A stretch of DNA of 64,000 bases from Charina bottae (GCA_023362775.1 JALMGJ010000006.1:56255001-56319000); one strand, 5' to 3'; positions 11,641-23,118 are shown, numbered from the stretch's first letter. Translations and numbers: made by a program. The notes: generated by a model not told the origin, from the sequence alone.

Positions 11641-12949
11641 AAAAGTTCATGGATTTAAGAGGCCTATTAATAAACCAAATATATTTACCCAGAAGTCAAA
11701 CTTTTAATCCTACTTAGTATTAGATTATATCCTTGCAGAACCATCCTATGCATATTTACTCAGAAACAAATCTCTTTTCAATAATGCATAGACCTTCTGC
11801 CTTATTTATTTATTTAAAATAACTTTGGCACTTTTTCAAACGTCTCCTATTGTAGAAATAATGTTGCCTGAAACCAAAATTATATTGGCATTTTCCCCCA
11901 TGGACAGATGTATGACTCATGATTCAACTCATAAAAATTCTATCATAAATTAGGTGTCAGGAACAACAGGACATTAGGAGACATGTTTGCAATGACTTGT
12001 TGATTACTTGATGAATGTTTAATATGTAGGAAGCAGAGCTGTATGCATCAAATTGTTCAATATGAAATTACAATGACCTTTCATATTCTTCAAAAAAGTA
12101 GGTAGGGGCAAGCAGAGAGGGTCACAACAAGTACTGTACATAACTTTATATTGCTCTGCAAAGTGGTTGCTACCTTGACCTAAAACCTTTTCAAGAAGAA
12201 TTGGCCTTATTTTCAGATCCTTCTTCCTTTCTCCTGGTATAACTGGCACAAAAGGTTTGGAATGCAATAAAAGCAATAAATCACTTTAAGACTATAATTC
12301 CATTGCCATTCAGCAATTAATTATTTCCCTGCCTGCCAAGTAAAGCTTCTTCTAAAGTTAGTGTGTCTAAGTTATTATTATATGTGTAGTTATACTAAAT
12401 TCCCCTTAGTATCAATCAAGGACTTCAGATAAAATTTAGCTGGCAACCTTTCATGACTAGCAGAATATTGGGTTTAGAACCTCTTGTCCCTCTGGCATTC
12501 TGCACAATGAAATCTGGTCCTTTGAAGCTTGGACCTTCTCTATCTTCAGTGATCTTTCTGCACCCAGAACCTTTTTCAGTGATCTTCCACTGATCCTAGA
12601 ACCAGCTTTCTTCAGCAGCTAAAACTGTCTAAACTCAGTGGTTTGCCAGCTATCTTCTTCTCTTCTCCACAGATGCTTTCTTGATACCTACATAGTCCAT
12701 GTCACTTTCATCTCTCCCCAGCATGATGAACTCTGTGCATATGGAAATATCTTATATGTCATCTCCCAGCTCTTTCCTGGCCTCATATTATCAGCTACAA
12801 GTACAGCTTGTATTTCTGGAAGATCATGTGACAGGATGGCAGGCAGGGTTTGCCTGCTCCATTCTGTCTCAGCCTGCATAGAATTTACACTTTCATTTTC
12901 ATATCTCCATGCACTTTCTACCAGTTCTGGTGGGAGGATTTGAAAGGCT
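11641..12949. other. No gene recognised
   Basis: Overlapping 60-123-codon frames at 12638-13059 run on both strands without recognisable domains. The 11640-11790 stretch resembles an old widespread reptile repeat (TTTACTCAGAA motif). Confidence 0.4.
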
Positions 12950-12954
12950 GATGT

Positions 12955-13260
12955 GATGGAATGTGTCTGTGAATTGGGGTGTGTGTGATGTGATGGACTA
13001 CAGCAACGCAGTTGGTTCTCAGGAAGCAGGGAGCACATTCCAAGGAGGGGGCAGGACAAGAGACAACACAGCTCAGAGATAGAGCGTGGGAAGACAAAGA
13101 GATTCAGAATAGCCCCGCCCTAGAGCCTCCCAGGTTATTTCCCTTTAGGTTAGAGTAGAGGAGGTTTAGTCTGGCAAGATTCTGTCTATAAGGTGTAGTC
13201 AAATAAAGAACTGAAGTTTGGATGGACTGATTCCTCATTGTTCTTGGATTAGGCCTGACA
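12955..13260 (+). mobile_element. Possible solo LTR
   Basis: A compact 300-bp unit with an internal AATAAAG (about 13203), an upstream CTATAAG, and a terminus GGATTAGGCCTGACA ending in CA. The 5' boundary (TG near 12955 or 12990) and a target duplication are not clear, so this is tentative. Confidence 0.3.
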
Positions 13261-13337
13261 GCTGCCCAATCAATCAATCAATTTGGAAGGCCTGCATATG
13301 TCTGTGAAGTCTCAGACTATCCACTCCTGTTTTTTTT

Positions 13338-13562
13338 AATCCATTCAATTGTGTCCAATTCTCAGAGACTGCCTGGACAAGTCCCTGCAGTTTTCTTGGC
13401 AAGGTTTTTCAGAAGTGGTGTGCCATTGCCTCCTTCCTAGGGCTGAGAGAGAGTGACTGGCCCAAGGTCACCCAGCTGGCTTCGGGCCTAAGGCAGGACT
13501 AGAACTCATGGTCTCTTGGTTTTTAGCCTGGTGTCTTAACCAGTACACCAGACTAGTGCTTT
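13338..13562 (-). repeat. tRNA-derived SINE, type A
   Basis: On the minus strand it reads TGGTGTACTGGTTAAGACACC (A-box region), GAGTTCTAGTCCTGCC (B-box region), then GCTGGGTGACCTTGGGCCAGTC and a 3' body ending TGGACACAATTGAATGG. The copies at 23648 and 24373 share the head. Confidence 0.8.
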
Positions 13563-13804
13563 CTCCTGTTGTATAGAATAATATAATTCAACTGGATGGC
13601 TATCCAATTCCAATTGGAATTATTAAAAATAAGCAGAGAATTGAACAGAAAATTAAGTCAAGACAATCTTATGGATGCCCCATGAAGAATGGTCTACCTA
13701 GTATATAAAATCTGTAAACTATCTAATATATACGATTTATATCATGTAATCCTTCTGAGTTTATTTTACCCTAATGTTCAAGCCAGAACAATGTGGGTCT
13801 TAGC

Positions 13805-14035
13805 TGGTGGCAACACCTAGTTGACGTTGTTTGAATTCAGACACTAAACAGTGTCAACCTTGGTTATACTTGGATGGGAGACCTCCAGGGAATACTAGGA
13901 CTGAAGAACATCCCTGAAAAAGGCATTGGGAAACAGTTTCTACACCACTGCCAAGGAAACGAAATGGACGTGTCCATGATGTCATCAGGAACTGAGCTTG
14001 AATTGAAGGAGATGTTTGAAGATCAGCATAAGGGG
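13805..14035 (+). repeat. 5S rRNA-derived SINE, copy 1
   Basis: Positions about 13838-13913 align with the 3' two-thirds of vertebrate 5S rRNA: CACTAAACAG..GTC, then GGTTATACTTGGATGGGAGAC, then GGGAATACTAGG. The internal-promoter C-box core GGATGGGAGAC is intact. A SINE body follows (GGGAAACAG..CCAAGGAAAC..GATGTCATCAGGA..CTTGAATTGAAGGAG). It is therefore a 5S-headed SINE rather than a functional 5S gene. The 79-codon frame at 13874-14113 is a by-product. Confidence 0.75.
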
Positions 14036-15720
14036 ATCAGAAAAGAATTGGAGAACAGAATGCAAGATAAGAGAAACATGGGTAAAATTTATAGCACCTG
14101 TTCCATTTTTTGAAGTGACCTTAAGAAAAGCTGGTTCCTCCAAATAAATAATAAGAGCAGGTTAAACATTTCTTTCAACCATGTTGCTATGTATAAGATA
14201 TGCAGAGGGGAATCAAACTATTTTTCAGTTACTGAACTAACTTATGACTGAATCCTGTAATATGTCCCTAGCAATATGTCCCTAGGCCTGTGCAAACCAT
14301 TAGGAGAGATATTTAATGAACTGCATATCTTAACTGCCTGCTTGGTCTGTCAGAAAAACTCTTAAAGTTTTGATGCTGTTGCCTTGGAACCCTTTCCAGT
14401 CTTCTGAGGATGCATATACTTATTTATTTTTCAAATTTTGCCACCGCCCATCTCCCCCAAAAGAGGGACTCTGGGCAGTTACTTGTGCAAAATATATTTT
14501 TGCTGGGATCTGCAAAAGATATTTTTGCAGAATCTGATCATGAGTCCATCTAGTTCAGCTTCTTGATTCAAATATTCACCATCTAGATGTCCCTACAAAG
14601 TCCACAAGCACAACTATTCGTGCAATATGTGTAATTTGGGTTCTCAATCAATTTACTTTGAGGGGTTCACACAATACATTGAAACCTAAGCTAATTAAAC
14701 AGTTGGATATAGTAAGCAAGAAAAAAACTAACCAATTTTTAAAGCTAACCAAATGTTGTATGCTGTGTAACTGTATCAATAGGTTTTAACAAACCTGATT
14801 AAATTTGTGTTTACCAACATGAAGTAACCACACTGAACTACTGATTGTCTTTTTCCACTCCTGCCAAAAACTGTGTGCTCAATTATTATCTTCCATAAGT
14901 TATCAGAGTTAATGGTCTACTAACTGTGTATGAGTTTTTGAAATTCCCTCTTAAAGCTATCTAGGTGCATACCATATTTTGTAGCAGTGAATCCCATAAA
15001 TTATTTGTGTAGAAGAAGTTCACTGCTACTCCCCTGAGCACAGTGAATATGCTCATATGAACATGTTTAGTTACAAATAGAACATGCTTAGTCACAGCTG
15101 AACCTAGAATAAAACTAAGCCACAATAATGGTTTAATTCCAGATTCTGCTGAAACCTTTATTTCTGTATTTTCCGCACTTAGGTAAAGACTATTCTCCTA
15201 CTAGATTATGTGAAATTGCATTCCTTTAGATTTACACTGCATCCAGACTACATATTTTGTTATGGATGTTCTTATAGCAGAAGTAAAATTTCATCGTAAA
15301 ATGTTAACCACATTTTCAACATGCAAGTCAGAGTTCTTCCCTTTTCTAATAAATTATTCATGATACTTAACCCCCCTCCAAGAAAACCCTGAAAGGATCA
15401 GCACTGATAACCTCAGTGTTTTAAGTGTTTTAAGCCTGTTCCCTTAAAAATCTTAGATTAAGTGATTGTTCCTAATGGATTACATGAAGCCAGTAGTTTA
15501 TTTATGGAGAGGTTAGGGGAGAAACAAATGTTATGCATTACATTTAAACTGAAAGCATTGGGAAGCTGTGACCACAAGATTGGGAACAAGTTGAAAGAGG
15601 TGCTAAGATATAATTTTAAAGTCTGGCCTTGGTACTGAAAAGATAAATAAAAGTGGGAATACCGGTATGGAGTAAGAATAATTGATGAGAATGCTAATAT
15701 ATGCTAAATAGCAAGATAGC
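14036..15720. other. Intergenic DNA with old repeat debris
   Basis: 14425-14480 is a minus-strand L2 3' tail (CCGCCCATCTCCCCC..GGGACTCTGGGC). 14510-15010 contains phrases resembling an old amniote interspersed repeat (GTGAATCCCATAAATTA, GTGTAGAAGAAGT). No gene seen. Confidence 0.4.
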
Positions 15721-15760
15721 CTTCCCTTCCCTTCCCTTCCCTTCCCTTCCCTTCCCTTCC
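15719..15760. repeat. (CCTTC)n microsatellite
   Basis: About eight uninterrupted CCTTC units. Confidence 0.97.
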
Positions 15761-16382
15761 CGGAGCTAGATGCATTTAGCCTTTCTCATGATGTTTATTA
15801 CAGATGGGTAAATAGAATATTCTTGTTTTTAAATAAGAGGATTCCAAAAGGCAAAACCATGCTGAACTGAGTGTGATGTTGATGGGTGAGACATATACTG
15901 TACCTATGGAGTCTCACTCGCTGGATCGTCACCTTGTTGTGGTGAGTGGGCTTGTGTGTTCCCAATGAACCCTGTGAGCGAAGCTGTTGGGAGTCATGTA
16001 CTCCTGGTAGGGTCACCCATGGCGGTAAGGTCCAGGGGGAGGAACCAGACAAAGAACGATTCAAGAAAGTCCTCAACGGCAGAACAGGCGGAAGATAACA
16101 AGGTGTATTGTTACAACGGCTGCGAAGGCGGATGAAGGCTGCAGCAGACAAAAGGTCACCAATCGTCATGGTATCCATGCCATTGGATTAGAGCCTTTTT
16201 CTGTGAAGGTTGTGTGCTGATCGTTGTGCACCGATCTCCACACATAAAACAAATTCACGCACAGGCGTCTTCCAACCACACCAAACCCAAAACAACCAAA
16301 AGTCCCATGGCGATTGACGAATGGCAACGGGGGCAGGACTGTGAAATCCAGAAGCTCCTAGTCATGGATCAGCACATGGGCG

Positions 16383-17363
16383 GTGGATACGGATTCAGTC
16401 GCCCTGACTCAACGATCGAGGCAGTTGAGTAGTTCGGCAGCTGTATCCACGACTGAGCAGCCCTATTTAGGATCCACTCTGCTCACCCCATATGGGGAGG
16501 GGGCTAGAAAAGGTGCCCTAAACATGGTCTGCCTCATTTTCTCCCTGACTGGATTACCGCAACCAGTGGGGTCACCATCTAGCGGTCGTAAAAAACACAT
16601 GAATTTTGGAACATGGAATATACGGACACTGCAAGACAATATGGATAGTGAACGACCTGAACGTAGGACTGCCATTATTGCAAGGGAGCTGAGACGTTTT
16701 AATATTGATATAGCAGCACTCCAAGAAACTCGAAGAGCAGGAGAAGGACAGTTGAAGGAAGAAAAAGGAGGTTATACCTTCTTTTGGAAAGGACTGCCTG
16801 AACAAGAACGACGAATACATGGGGTAGGCTTTGCTATCAAAAACGACCTTATGAAGCTCTTGTCAGAAGTTCCCACTGGGATTAACGAACGACTCTCAAC
16901 TCTCCGAATAAAACTCGCCAAAAACCAACAGGCAACTATCCTAAGTGCTTACGCACCAACACTAGATGCAGATGAGGATATCAAGGAAAAATTTTATACC
17001 CAGCTGGACACCATCTTATCAGAGATACCAAAGGAGGATAAAATTATCCTCCTGGGCGATTTCAATGCAAGAGTTGGGCGTGATTTTGATTTGTGGCCAG
17101 GGATCATTGGGAAAGAAGGAGTTGACAACAGCAACACGAATGGAATCTTACTTCTGACTAAATGTGCAGAGCATAACCTTGTCATTACTAGCACACTCTT
17201 TCGCCAGAAAAATAAATTTAAAACATCATGGAAGCACCCATGGTCGAAGCACTGGCATCTTTTAGATTATGTAATTGTCCGTGCTAGAGATCGCCGTGAT
17301 GTACTTCTCACCAGAGCCATGATGAGCGCCGATGACTGCTGGACAGACCATCGATTAATTTGA
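16383..17363 (+). CDS. APE-type endonuclease domain of the LINE polyprotein (N-terminal part)
   Basis: 326 codons. Residues 1-72 are a low-complexity leader. The apurinic/apyrimidinic-like endonuclease domain starts near residue 73 with FGTWNIRTL. It has ALQETRRA (about 112-119, metal-binding Glu), AYAPTLDA (about 189-197), LLGDFNARVG (about 223-232, catalytic Asp/Asn), a SKHWHLLDYVIV block and WTDHRLI at the end (the SDH-equivalent histidine). In this class the enzyme nicks target DNA for target-primed reverse transcription. The TGA at 17361-17363 falls directly after the domain. The RT frame continues in the same register four bases later, so the two parts were one ORF. The true start could be upstream or at the methionine before FGTW. 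Confidence 0.85.
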   Translation: MDTDSVALTQRSRQLSSSAAVSTTEQPYLGSTLLTPYGEGARKGALNMVCLIFSLTGLPQPVGSPSSGRKKHMNFGTWNIRTLQDNMDSERPERRTAIIARELRRFNIDIAALQETRRAGEGQLKEEKGGYTFFWKGLPEQERRIHGVGFAIKNDLMKLLSEVPTGINERLSTLRIKLAKNQQATILSAYAPTLDADEDIKEKFYTQLDTILSEIPKEDKIILLGDFNARVGRDFDLWPGIIGKEGVDNSNTNGILLLTKCAEHNLVITSTLFRQKNKFKTSWKHPWSKHWHLLDYVIVRARDRRDVLLTRAMMSADDCWTDHRLI

Positions 17364-17366
17364 TCC

Positions 17367-19769
17367 ATGATGGCCATAAAGATTGTCCCTTGTCGTAGGC
17401 TCCAAGGAAGAAAACCAAGGCGTAAAATGAATACACTGGCCCTTCAAGATCCTATTAAACGAGCTTGCTTTCAATCAACTCTCAAGGAACATCTGCCTAT
17501 GGAACTTCCTGAAAATGTTGAGGAACACTGGATTAAATTGAAGACTTCTATTATTTCAGCATGTGAACAAACTATCGGATACCAGACTAAGAGACATCAG
17601 GACTGGTTTGATGAGAACAATAGTGAGATTGAACATATTATTGACAAGAAAAGGAAAGCCTTCCAGATATGGCAAAAAGATATTAACTGTGCCGTTAAGA
17701 AAAAAATCTACGCCAGTGAAAAGGCAGAAGTCCAAAGAAGAACTAGAGAACTTAAGAACATATGGTGGATAAAAAAAGCCCAAGAAACCCAACATTTTGC
17801 AGATGCTCATGATGCACGGGGCTTTTTTAATGCCATAAAGGCCATCTATGGACCAACAAACCATGGTACAATTCCCTTACGCTCAGTAGATGGTGCTAAA
17901 CTTCTAAAGGACAAAGATTCTATTGCACTGCGCTGGAAAGAGCATTACTACAATCTCCTTAATCGTCACTCTACTGTGGCTGATGAAGTCTTCTTGCAAA
18001 TCCCGCAAAAACAAATAAGAAATGAGCTTGCAGTACCCCCTAGTTTGGAGGAAGTCAGTAAAGCCACTAAACAAATGAAAAATAACAAAGCTAGTGGACC
18101 TGATGGGATTCCTGCTGAAGTCTTTAAAGAAGGCGGGCCTGAACTTACACAACAACTTCATAAGCTCATCGAAAAAATCTGGATGAGGGAGGAGATTCCA
18201 GCAGACTTTAGGGATGCCATAATTATCACTCTCTTTAAAAAGGGTGATAGAACAGACTGTGGAAACTATCGAGGCATCTCCCTTCTAGCCACAGCAGGCA
18301 AAATCCTGGCAAAGATAATTGCAAACCGTCTCCTATCAGTATCAGAAGACATCCTCCTTGAAACGCAAAGTGGCTTCCGCCCTTCCAGGGGAACAGTGGA
18401 TATGATCTTCACCGCACGACAGCTTCAAGAAAAATGCAAGGAGCAAAGCCGCCCTCTGTACATGGCGTTTATTGATCTGACTAAAGCTTTTGATACTGTA
18501 AATCGTACTGCTCTCTGGACCATCCTTCTGAAAATCGGATGCCCTGATAAATTTTTGAACATCTTGCGGTTACTCCATGACGACATGATGGCAACAATCC
18601 TGAATAACAATGGCTCTCAAAGCGATCCATTTAAAGTGGAATCCGGCGTTAAACAGGGATGTGTTATTGCTCCAACCTTATTCGCTATCTTCATCGCTAT
18701 GATTATACACCTTGTTGAAGAGAAACTTCCTACTGGTGTAGAAATTATATATCGAACAGATGGAAAGCTTTTTAATCTTAGTAGGCTGAAAGCAAAAAAT
18801 AAGGTAATTGCAACTTCTGTTATAGAACTTCAATATGCTGATGATAACGTAGTCTGTGCACACTCCGAGGAAGATCTTCAAACTATCCTAAACATCTTTG
18901 CAGAAGCATATGAAAAGCTCGGCCTCTCGATTAACATTAAAAAAACCAAAGTGCTTTACCAGCAAGTTCGAACCAATCCCTCTGCAGCGCCATCAATCCA
19001 GCTTAAAGGTGTGTCACTAGAAAATGTCGATCACTTTTCTTATCTCGGCAGCCATCTATCTACAAAAGCCGACATCGACGCTGAAATTCAGCATCGCCTG
19101 AGCTCTGCGAGTGTAGCTTTCTCCCGAATGAAGCGTAGAGTGTTTGAGGATCGGGACATTCGCAGGGAGACCAAAATGCTTGTTTACAAAGCCATTGTAC
19201 TACCAACCCTTCTGTACGCCTGTGAAACATGGACCCTCTACAAACGCCACCTCCAACTTCTTGAAAGATTCCATCAACGCTGCCTCCGAAAAATTCTGCA
19301 AATTACTTGGGAAGATAGGCGGACTAATGTTAGCATATTAGAAGAAGCGAAAACCACCAGCATTGAAACAATGATCATCGAACATCAACTTCGCTGGACC
19401 GGTCACGTTGTTCAAATGCCTGACCATCGTCTTCCAAAGCAGCTACTTTACTCCCAACTTAAGAATGGAAAACGGAATATTGGTAGACAGCAAAAGAGAT
19501 TCAAAGATACTCTCAAAGCTAATTTAAAAAAATGTAATATCAGCATTGAGAACTGGGAAGCCCTAACTCATGAGCGTTTCAATTGGAGGTCATCCTTTAT
19601 TAATGGCGCTATGGACTTTGAAGAAGCACGAGTACAGGGCGAAAAGGAGAAAAGAGCTAAAAGGAAGGCACGTCAGGCAAACCCTCATCATGACCGTCTC
19701 CCACCCAGAATCCTATGCCCTCATTGTGGGAGGTTGTGCGGATCCAGAATTGGTCTTTATAGCCACTAA
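17367..19769 (+). CDS. Reverse transcriptase domain of the LINE polyprotein (C-terminal part)
   Basis: 800 codons, in the same reading frame as the endonuclease part. Motifs in order: NNKASGPDGIPAEVFK (RT block 1), NYRGISLLATAGKILA (block 2a), QSGFRPSRGT, MAFIDLTKAFDTVN (block A, about residue 366-379), SGVKQGCVIAPTLFA (block B) and QYADDNVV, with the catalytic YADD at 490-493. These are followed by thumb-like FSYLGSHLS and LLYACETWTL. The C-terminus carries CPHCGRLCGSRIGLYSH, a probable CCHH nucleic-acid-binding finger, and ends at TAA within it. No RNase H domain is visible. Not a host gene. One base change separates this copy from a continuous EN-RT frame, so it is young. Confidence 0.9.
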   Translation: MMAIKIVPCRRLQGRKPRRKMNTLALQDPIKRACFQSTLKEHLPMELPENVEEHWIKLKTSIISACEQTIGYQTKRHQDWFDENNSEIEHIIDKKRKAFQIWQKDINCAVKKKIYASEKAEVQRRTRELKNIWWIKKAQETQHFADAHDARGFFNAIKAIYGPTNHGTIPLRSVDGAKLLKDKDSIALRWKEHYYNLLNRHSTVADEVFLQIPQKQIRNELAVPPSLEEVSKATKQMKNNKASGPDGIPAEVFKEGGPELTQQLHKLIEKIWMREEIPADFRDAIIITLFKKGDRTDCGNYRGISLLATAGKILAKIIANRLLSVSEDILLETQSGFRPSRGTVDMIFTARQLQEKCKEQSRPLYMAFIDLTKAFDTVNRTALWTILLKIGCPDKFLNILRLLHDDMMATILNNNGSQSDPFKVESGVKQGCVIAPTLFAIFIAMIIHLVEEKLPTGVEIIYRTDGKLFNLSRLKAKNKVIATSVIELQYADDNVVCAHSEEDLQTILNIFAEAYEKLGLSINIKKTKVLYQQVRTNPSAAPSIQLKGVSLENVDHFSYLGSHLSTKADIDAEIQHRLSSASVAFSRMKRRVFEDRDIRRETKMLVYKAIVLPTLLYACETWTLYKRHLQLLERFHQRCLRKILQITWEDRRTNVSILEEAKTTSIETMIIEHQLRWTGHVVQMPDHRLPKQLLYSQLKNGKRNIGRQQKRFKDTLKANLKKCNISIENWEALTHERFNWRSSFINGAMDFEEARVQGEKEKRAKRKARQANPHHDRLPPRILCPHCGRLCGSRIGLYSH

Positions 19770-19848
19770 CGGATCCACCGTTAAAATTTTACCTTTGGAA
19801 GACAATCTTACTCGGCTACGAGTGATCGCTAATCGCATGCCTATGGAG

Positions 19849-20705
19849 AGACTAATTCTCTCCATTTGTTACTCTTGTACATATGACAAGGAACAACTCT
19901 CCTTCCAAAAGTGTCCCCTTGTAGACTATACATGTAGTCATCAGATGGGATCTTGCTGAAAGGGTTGTCCCTTTCTGATGTCGTGACAATTCATTCTGGG
20001 ACAAGGTGGTGCTCTCTTCAGGGAGATTTTTTCCAAGAACAATTTAATGTTTAGCAAATTGGTGAAACTTGGAGGGGGGCGGTATTTTGTTTCCTAGGCT
20101 GTATCGTGATACCTGTTGGAAATGAGCTGATGCTACTTACATTCTCAAAGAATATTTCCCAAATCATAAAGACAAATTTTAGATGGATAGCTCTTTATTT
20201 GGGGTGTGTTTGGGGACTAATGATGGAAATTTCAAGGATTTTGCCACACTTTGAGACACAATTCCTAATAGAACAGATTCCCTTGGGTTACAGTGGCATC
20301 TACTTCACTGGAGATGTTTACATAGAACCTGGATGCCCATTTGACATAAATGCTGTATTTAAAAGATTCTTGCTCTGACAAAAGTTGAAACCACAGCGTA
20401 CATGATAAATGCAGCCAAAGAGCCTCTTTTTGTACTTTTTTCCTTTATCAATTGATCTCTGGAAAAAATAAGCTGAATTTGAACATTGCTGTCCCAAAGC
20501 AACCTAGGTGGGGAGGGGACATGCAAGATGAAACATAGGATCTCAATAACTTCAATATGTAGTCCCTGTCTGAAGCAGACCTTTCTTTTCAGTCATGATT
20601 GTTTCACAAATAGGTTATGAAAAAATGCTACGTCTTTCTGCTTTATCTCTAAAACGACTGTTCGTGAAGAGTAGGGAAGTGCCTCCAAGGAAAGGTAGCA
20701 CTGAC
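19849..20705. other. Flanking DNA without a recognised gene
   Basis: A 90-codon frame at 20106-20378 has no recognisable motif and is probably spurious. Confidence 0.45.
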
Positions 20706-21215
20706 CTTTTATCTTTGACCAAACTGTTTCCCCCACCCCTGCAATGATTTTATTCTAGTTACTCTGGAACACTTCTGCTTTAAAAGCTTCCAAAATGTCA
20801 ACAAGGAGCAGAGCAGCCTGATCTCAGCTGGGAAGCTGTTCCACAGCACTGGAGCTGCCTCAGAAGAGCAGCACCTCTGCACTTCAGCTCCCTGGACCTC
20901 CCAAAAATATGGGATCAGTAACAGTTTTTTTTCACTAACAGTTTGATCTAATTGGTTGATGGTTCTAGTTGGACTAGGTGGTCCTGCTGACACACCCTAA
21001 AGGGCTTTATGGATTAAGACCAGCACTTCAAATTGTACCGGGAAACCAACTGTCAACCTATGCAAGATCCACAAAACTGGTGTTATATGCTCCCAGTGGC
21101 AGGACCCAGAAAGTATGTGGGCCACTACATTTTGGACCAATTGTAGTTTCTGAGTTATTTTTAAGAGGAGCCCCAAGTAGAGTAAGTTACAGTAGTCTAG
21201 CTGGATGGTGACAAT
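20706..21215 (-). mobile_element. Older L2-type LINE, 3' segment
   Basis: The minus-strand translation gives RT C-terminal sequence (QLDYCN.LYLGL, then PVQFEVLVLIHKAL) and, further 3', APVLWNSFPAEIR..SLLTFWKLLKQ, the usual L2/CR1 C-terminus. It is interrupted at 21215 by a younger L2 and continues at 23119-23350. Confidence 0.75.
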
Positions 21216-21254
<39 letters not shown>

Positions 21255-23118
21255 TTGTTTGATTTATATCACCGCCCATCTCCCCCCACAAGGGGACTCT
21301 GGGCGGTTTACAACAAAATTGATTAATTAAAAACATATAAAATACAATACATTATTCCAATTTAATTAGATATAAATATATAAAATCCAAGAGGTTATGT
21401 TATTGTTTAAGGAACTCTATGGTGCCAGCCACCTCCAAGAGGAGCTATTACCCCCCCCCCCATCCCAGGCGAGGTGGCAGAGCCAGGTCTTCAATTGCTT
21501 TCGGAAGGTCAGGAGTGTGGGGGCCTGCCTCACCTCCAGGGGGAGAATGTTCCAAACGGCGGGTGCCACTGCCGAGAAGGCTCGCCTCCTGGACCCCGTC
21601 AGATGGAATTCTTTTATAGACGGGATCCGTAGCAAGCCCTCTCTGGATGACCGGGTGGGGTGGGTCGACGTTCTGGGGGTGAGGCGGTTCCTTAGGTAAC
21701 CTGGTCCCATGCCATGTAGGGCTTTAAAGGTAACAACCAACACCTTGAATTGCACCCGGAAGCAAACTGGTAACCAGTGCAGCTCACGCAGCAGAGGTGT
21801 CATATGTGCCGATCTTGAGGCACCCATAACTGCACGCGCAGCTGCATTCTGGACCAGCTAAAGCTTCCGGATACTCTTCAAGGGTAGCCCCATGTAGAGC
21901 GCATTGCAATAGTCTATGTGAGAGATGACCAGGGCATGAGTGACTGTATGGAGGGCATCTCGGTCCAGGAAAGGGCGTAGCTGGCGTACAACTTGAAGTT
22001 GCATAAACGCCCTTCTGGCCACGGCTGCCACCTGCTCATCGAGCAGGAGCCGTGAGTCCAGAAGGACCCCCAGGTTCCGCACCAAGTCCGAACGGGGTAG
22101 TGCCACCCCATCCAGATCTAAAGATAACAACTCTCTGGATCCCGAGGTGCCATCAATCCACAGCCACTCTGTATTACCAGGGTTCAGCTGAAGCCTGTTG
22201 TTCCCCATCCATACCCCCACAGCCTTCAGACACTGAGAAAGGGCAGCCACTGCATCACTTAACTCACCCAGGATGGAGATATACAATTGAGTATCATCAG
22301 CATATTGATGATACCTCATCCCATGTTGGCGGATGATCTCACCCAGTGGTTTCATGTAGATATTAAACAGGAGAGGGGAGAGAACCGAGCCCTGCGGCAC
22401 CCCACAAAGTAGGGGCCGAGGGTCGGACCTCTCATCTCCTATTACCACCGATTGGGACCGATCCCGGAGGAAGGAGGCGAACCAGCGCAAGACTACGCCG
22501 CCCACCCCCAACTCTCCGAGCCGCCCCAAAAGGATACCATTGTCAATGGTATCGAAAGCCGCTGAGAGGTCAAGAAGAGCCAGGATGGACGCACTGCCTC
22601 CATCCCGCTCCCGCCAGAGATCATCTGTAAGTGCGACCAATGCAGTTTCCACCCCATATCCCGGCCTGAACCCTGACTGGAAGGGGTCTAGATAATCCGT
22701 ATCATCCAGAATTCTCTGGAGCTGTAATGCCACCACTTTCTCAACCACCTTCCCCAAAAAGGGGAGGTGGGAGACAGGACGAAAATTGTCCAACACTGTA
22801 GGGTCCAGCGATGGCTTCTTGAGGAGGGGGTGCACCAGCGCCTCCTTAAAAGCAGCCGGAAACACTCCCTCTCCCAAGGACGTAACAACCATTGCATGGA
22901 CCCAGCCACATGTCACCTCCCTGGCTGCTTTCACAAGCCAGGAGGGACATGGGTCAAGATGGCATGTGGTGGCTCTTACAGTCCGGAGTATCCTGTCCAC
23001 TTCCTCAGGCCCAACAGGATCAAACCGTTCCCAGATAACCGGGCAAAGACATTCCCTCGGCATCTCCCCAGACCATGCATCACGCCTGGAGTCCAGCTTA
23101 GAGCGAATCTGGAAATAG
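21216..23118 (-). mobile_element. Younger L2-type LINE inserted in an older L2
   Basis: A 5'-truncated copy. The minus strand runs from about 23118 down to a (TAAA)n tail at 21216-21258. The 3' UTR has the reptile L2 terminus (CCGCCCAGAGTCCCC on the minus strand). It carries most of the RT and the C-terminal region. The insertion splits the older L2 frame between the two flanks, with ATTGTCA shared at the junctions. Confidence 0.88.
21417..23110 (-). pseudogene. L2 reverse transcriptase, broken by one frameshift
   Basis: The main frame (21858-23282) encodes, after about 55 residues from the junction, KPSLDPTVLDNFRPVS, FQSGFRPGYGVETALVAL (about 201-218), ALLDLSAAFDTIDNGIL (about 235-251), CGVPQGSVLSPLLFNIY and YADDTQLY with YADD at 327-330. 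The typical L2 signature YADDTQLY separates it from CR1. The frame stops at 21858. The C-terminal part (LRELHWLPV..FKVLVVTFKALHGMGPGYL) continues in another frame at 21417-21827. The endonuclease is missing through 5' truncation. The many + strand frames opposite are shadows. Confidence 0.88.

Larger units (their letters stand above)
15912..19839 (+). mobile_element. Apparently full-length non-LTR retrotransposon (APE endonuclease + RT), 3.93 kb
   Basis: Flanked by a 9-bp direct repeat CCTATGGAG (15903-15911 and 19840-19848), which I read as the target-site duplication. Layout: a 5' UTR of about 470 bases, one long frame for endonuclease and reverse transcriptase (16383-19769) broken by a single TGA, and a 70-base 3' UTR without poly-A. 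It is the only autonomous-size element in the window. The clade is undetermined: it has no RNase H, a C-terminal CCHH-like finger and an RTE-like NYRGISLLATAGKIL motif. Confidence 0.88.

Noticed and set aside
13838..13913. Functional 5S rRNA gene
   Set aside because: Too many substitutions outside the C box, and a shared non-5S tail shows it is a SINE.
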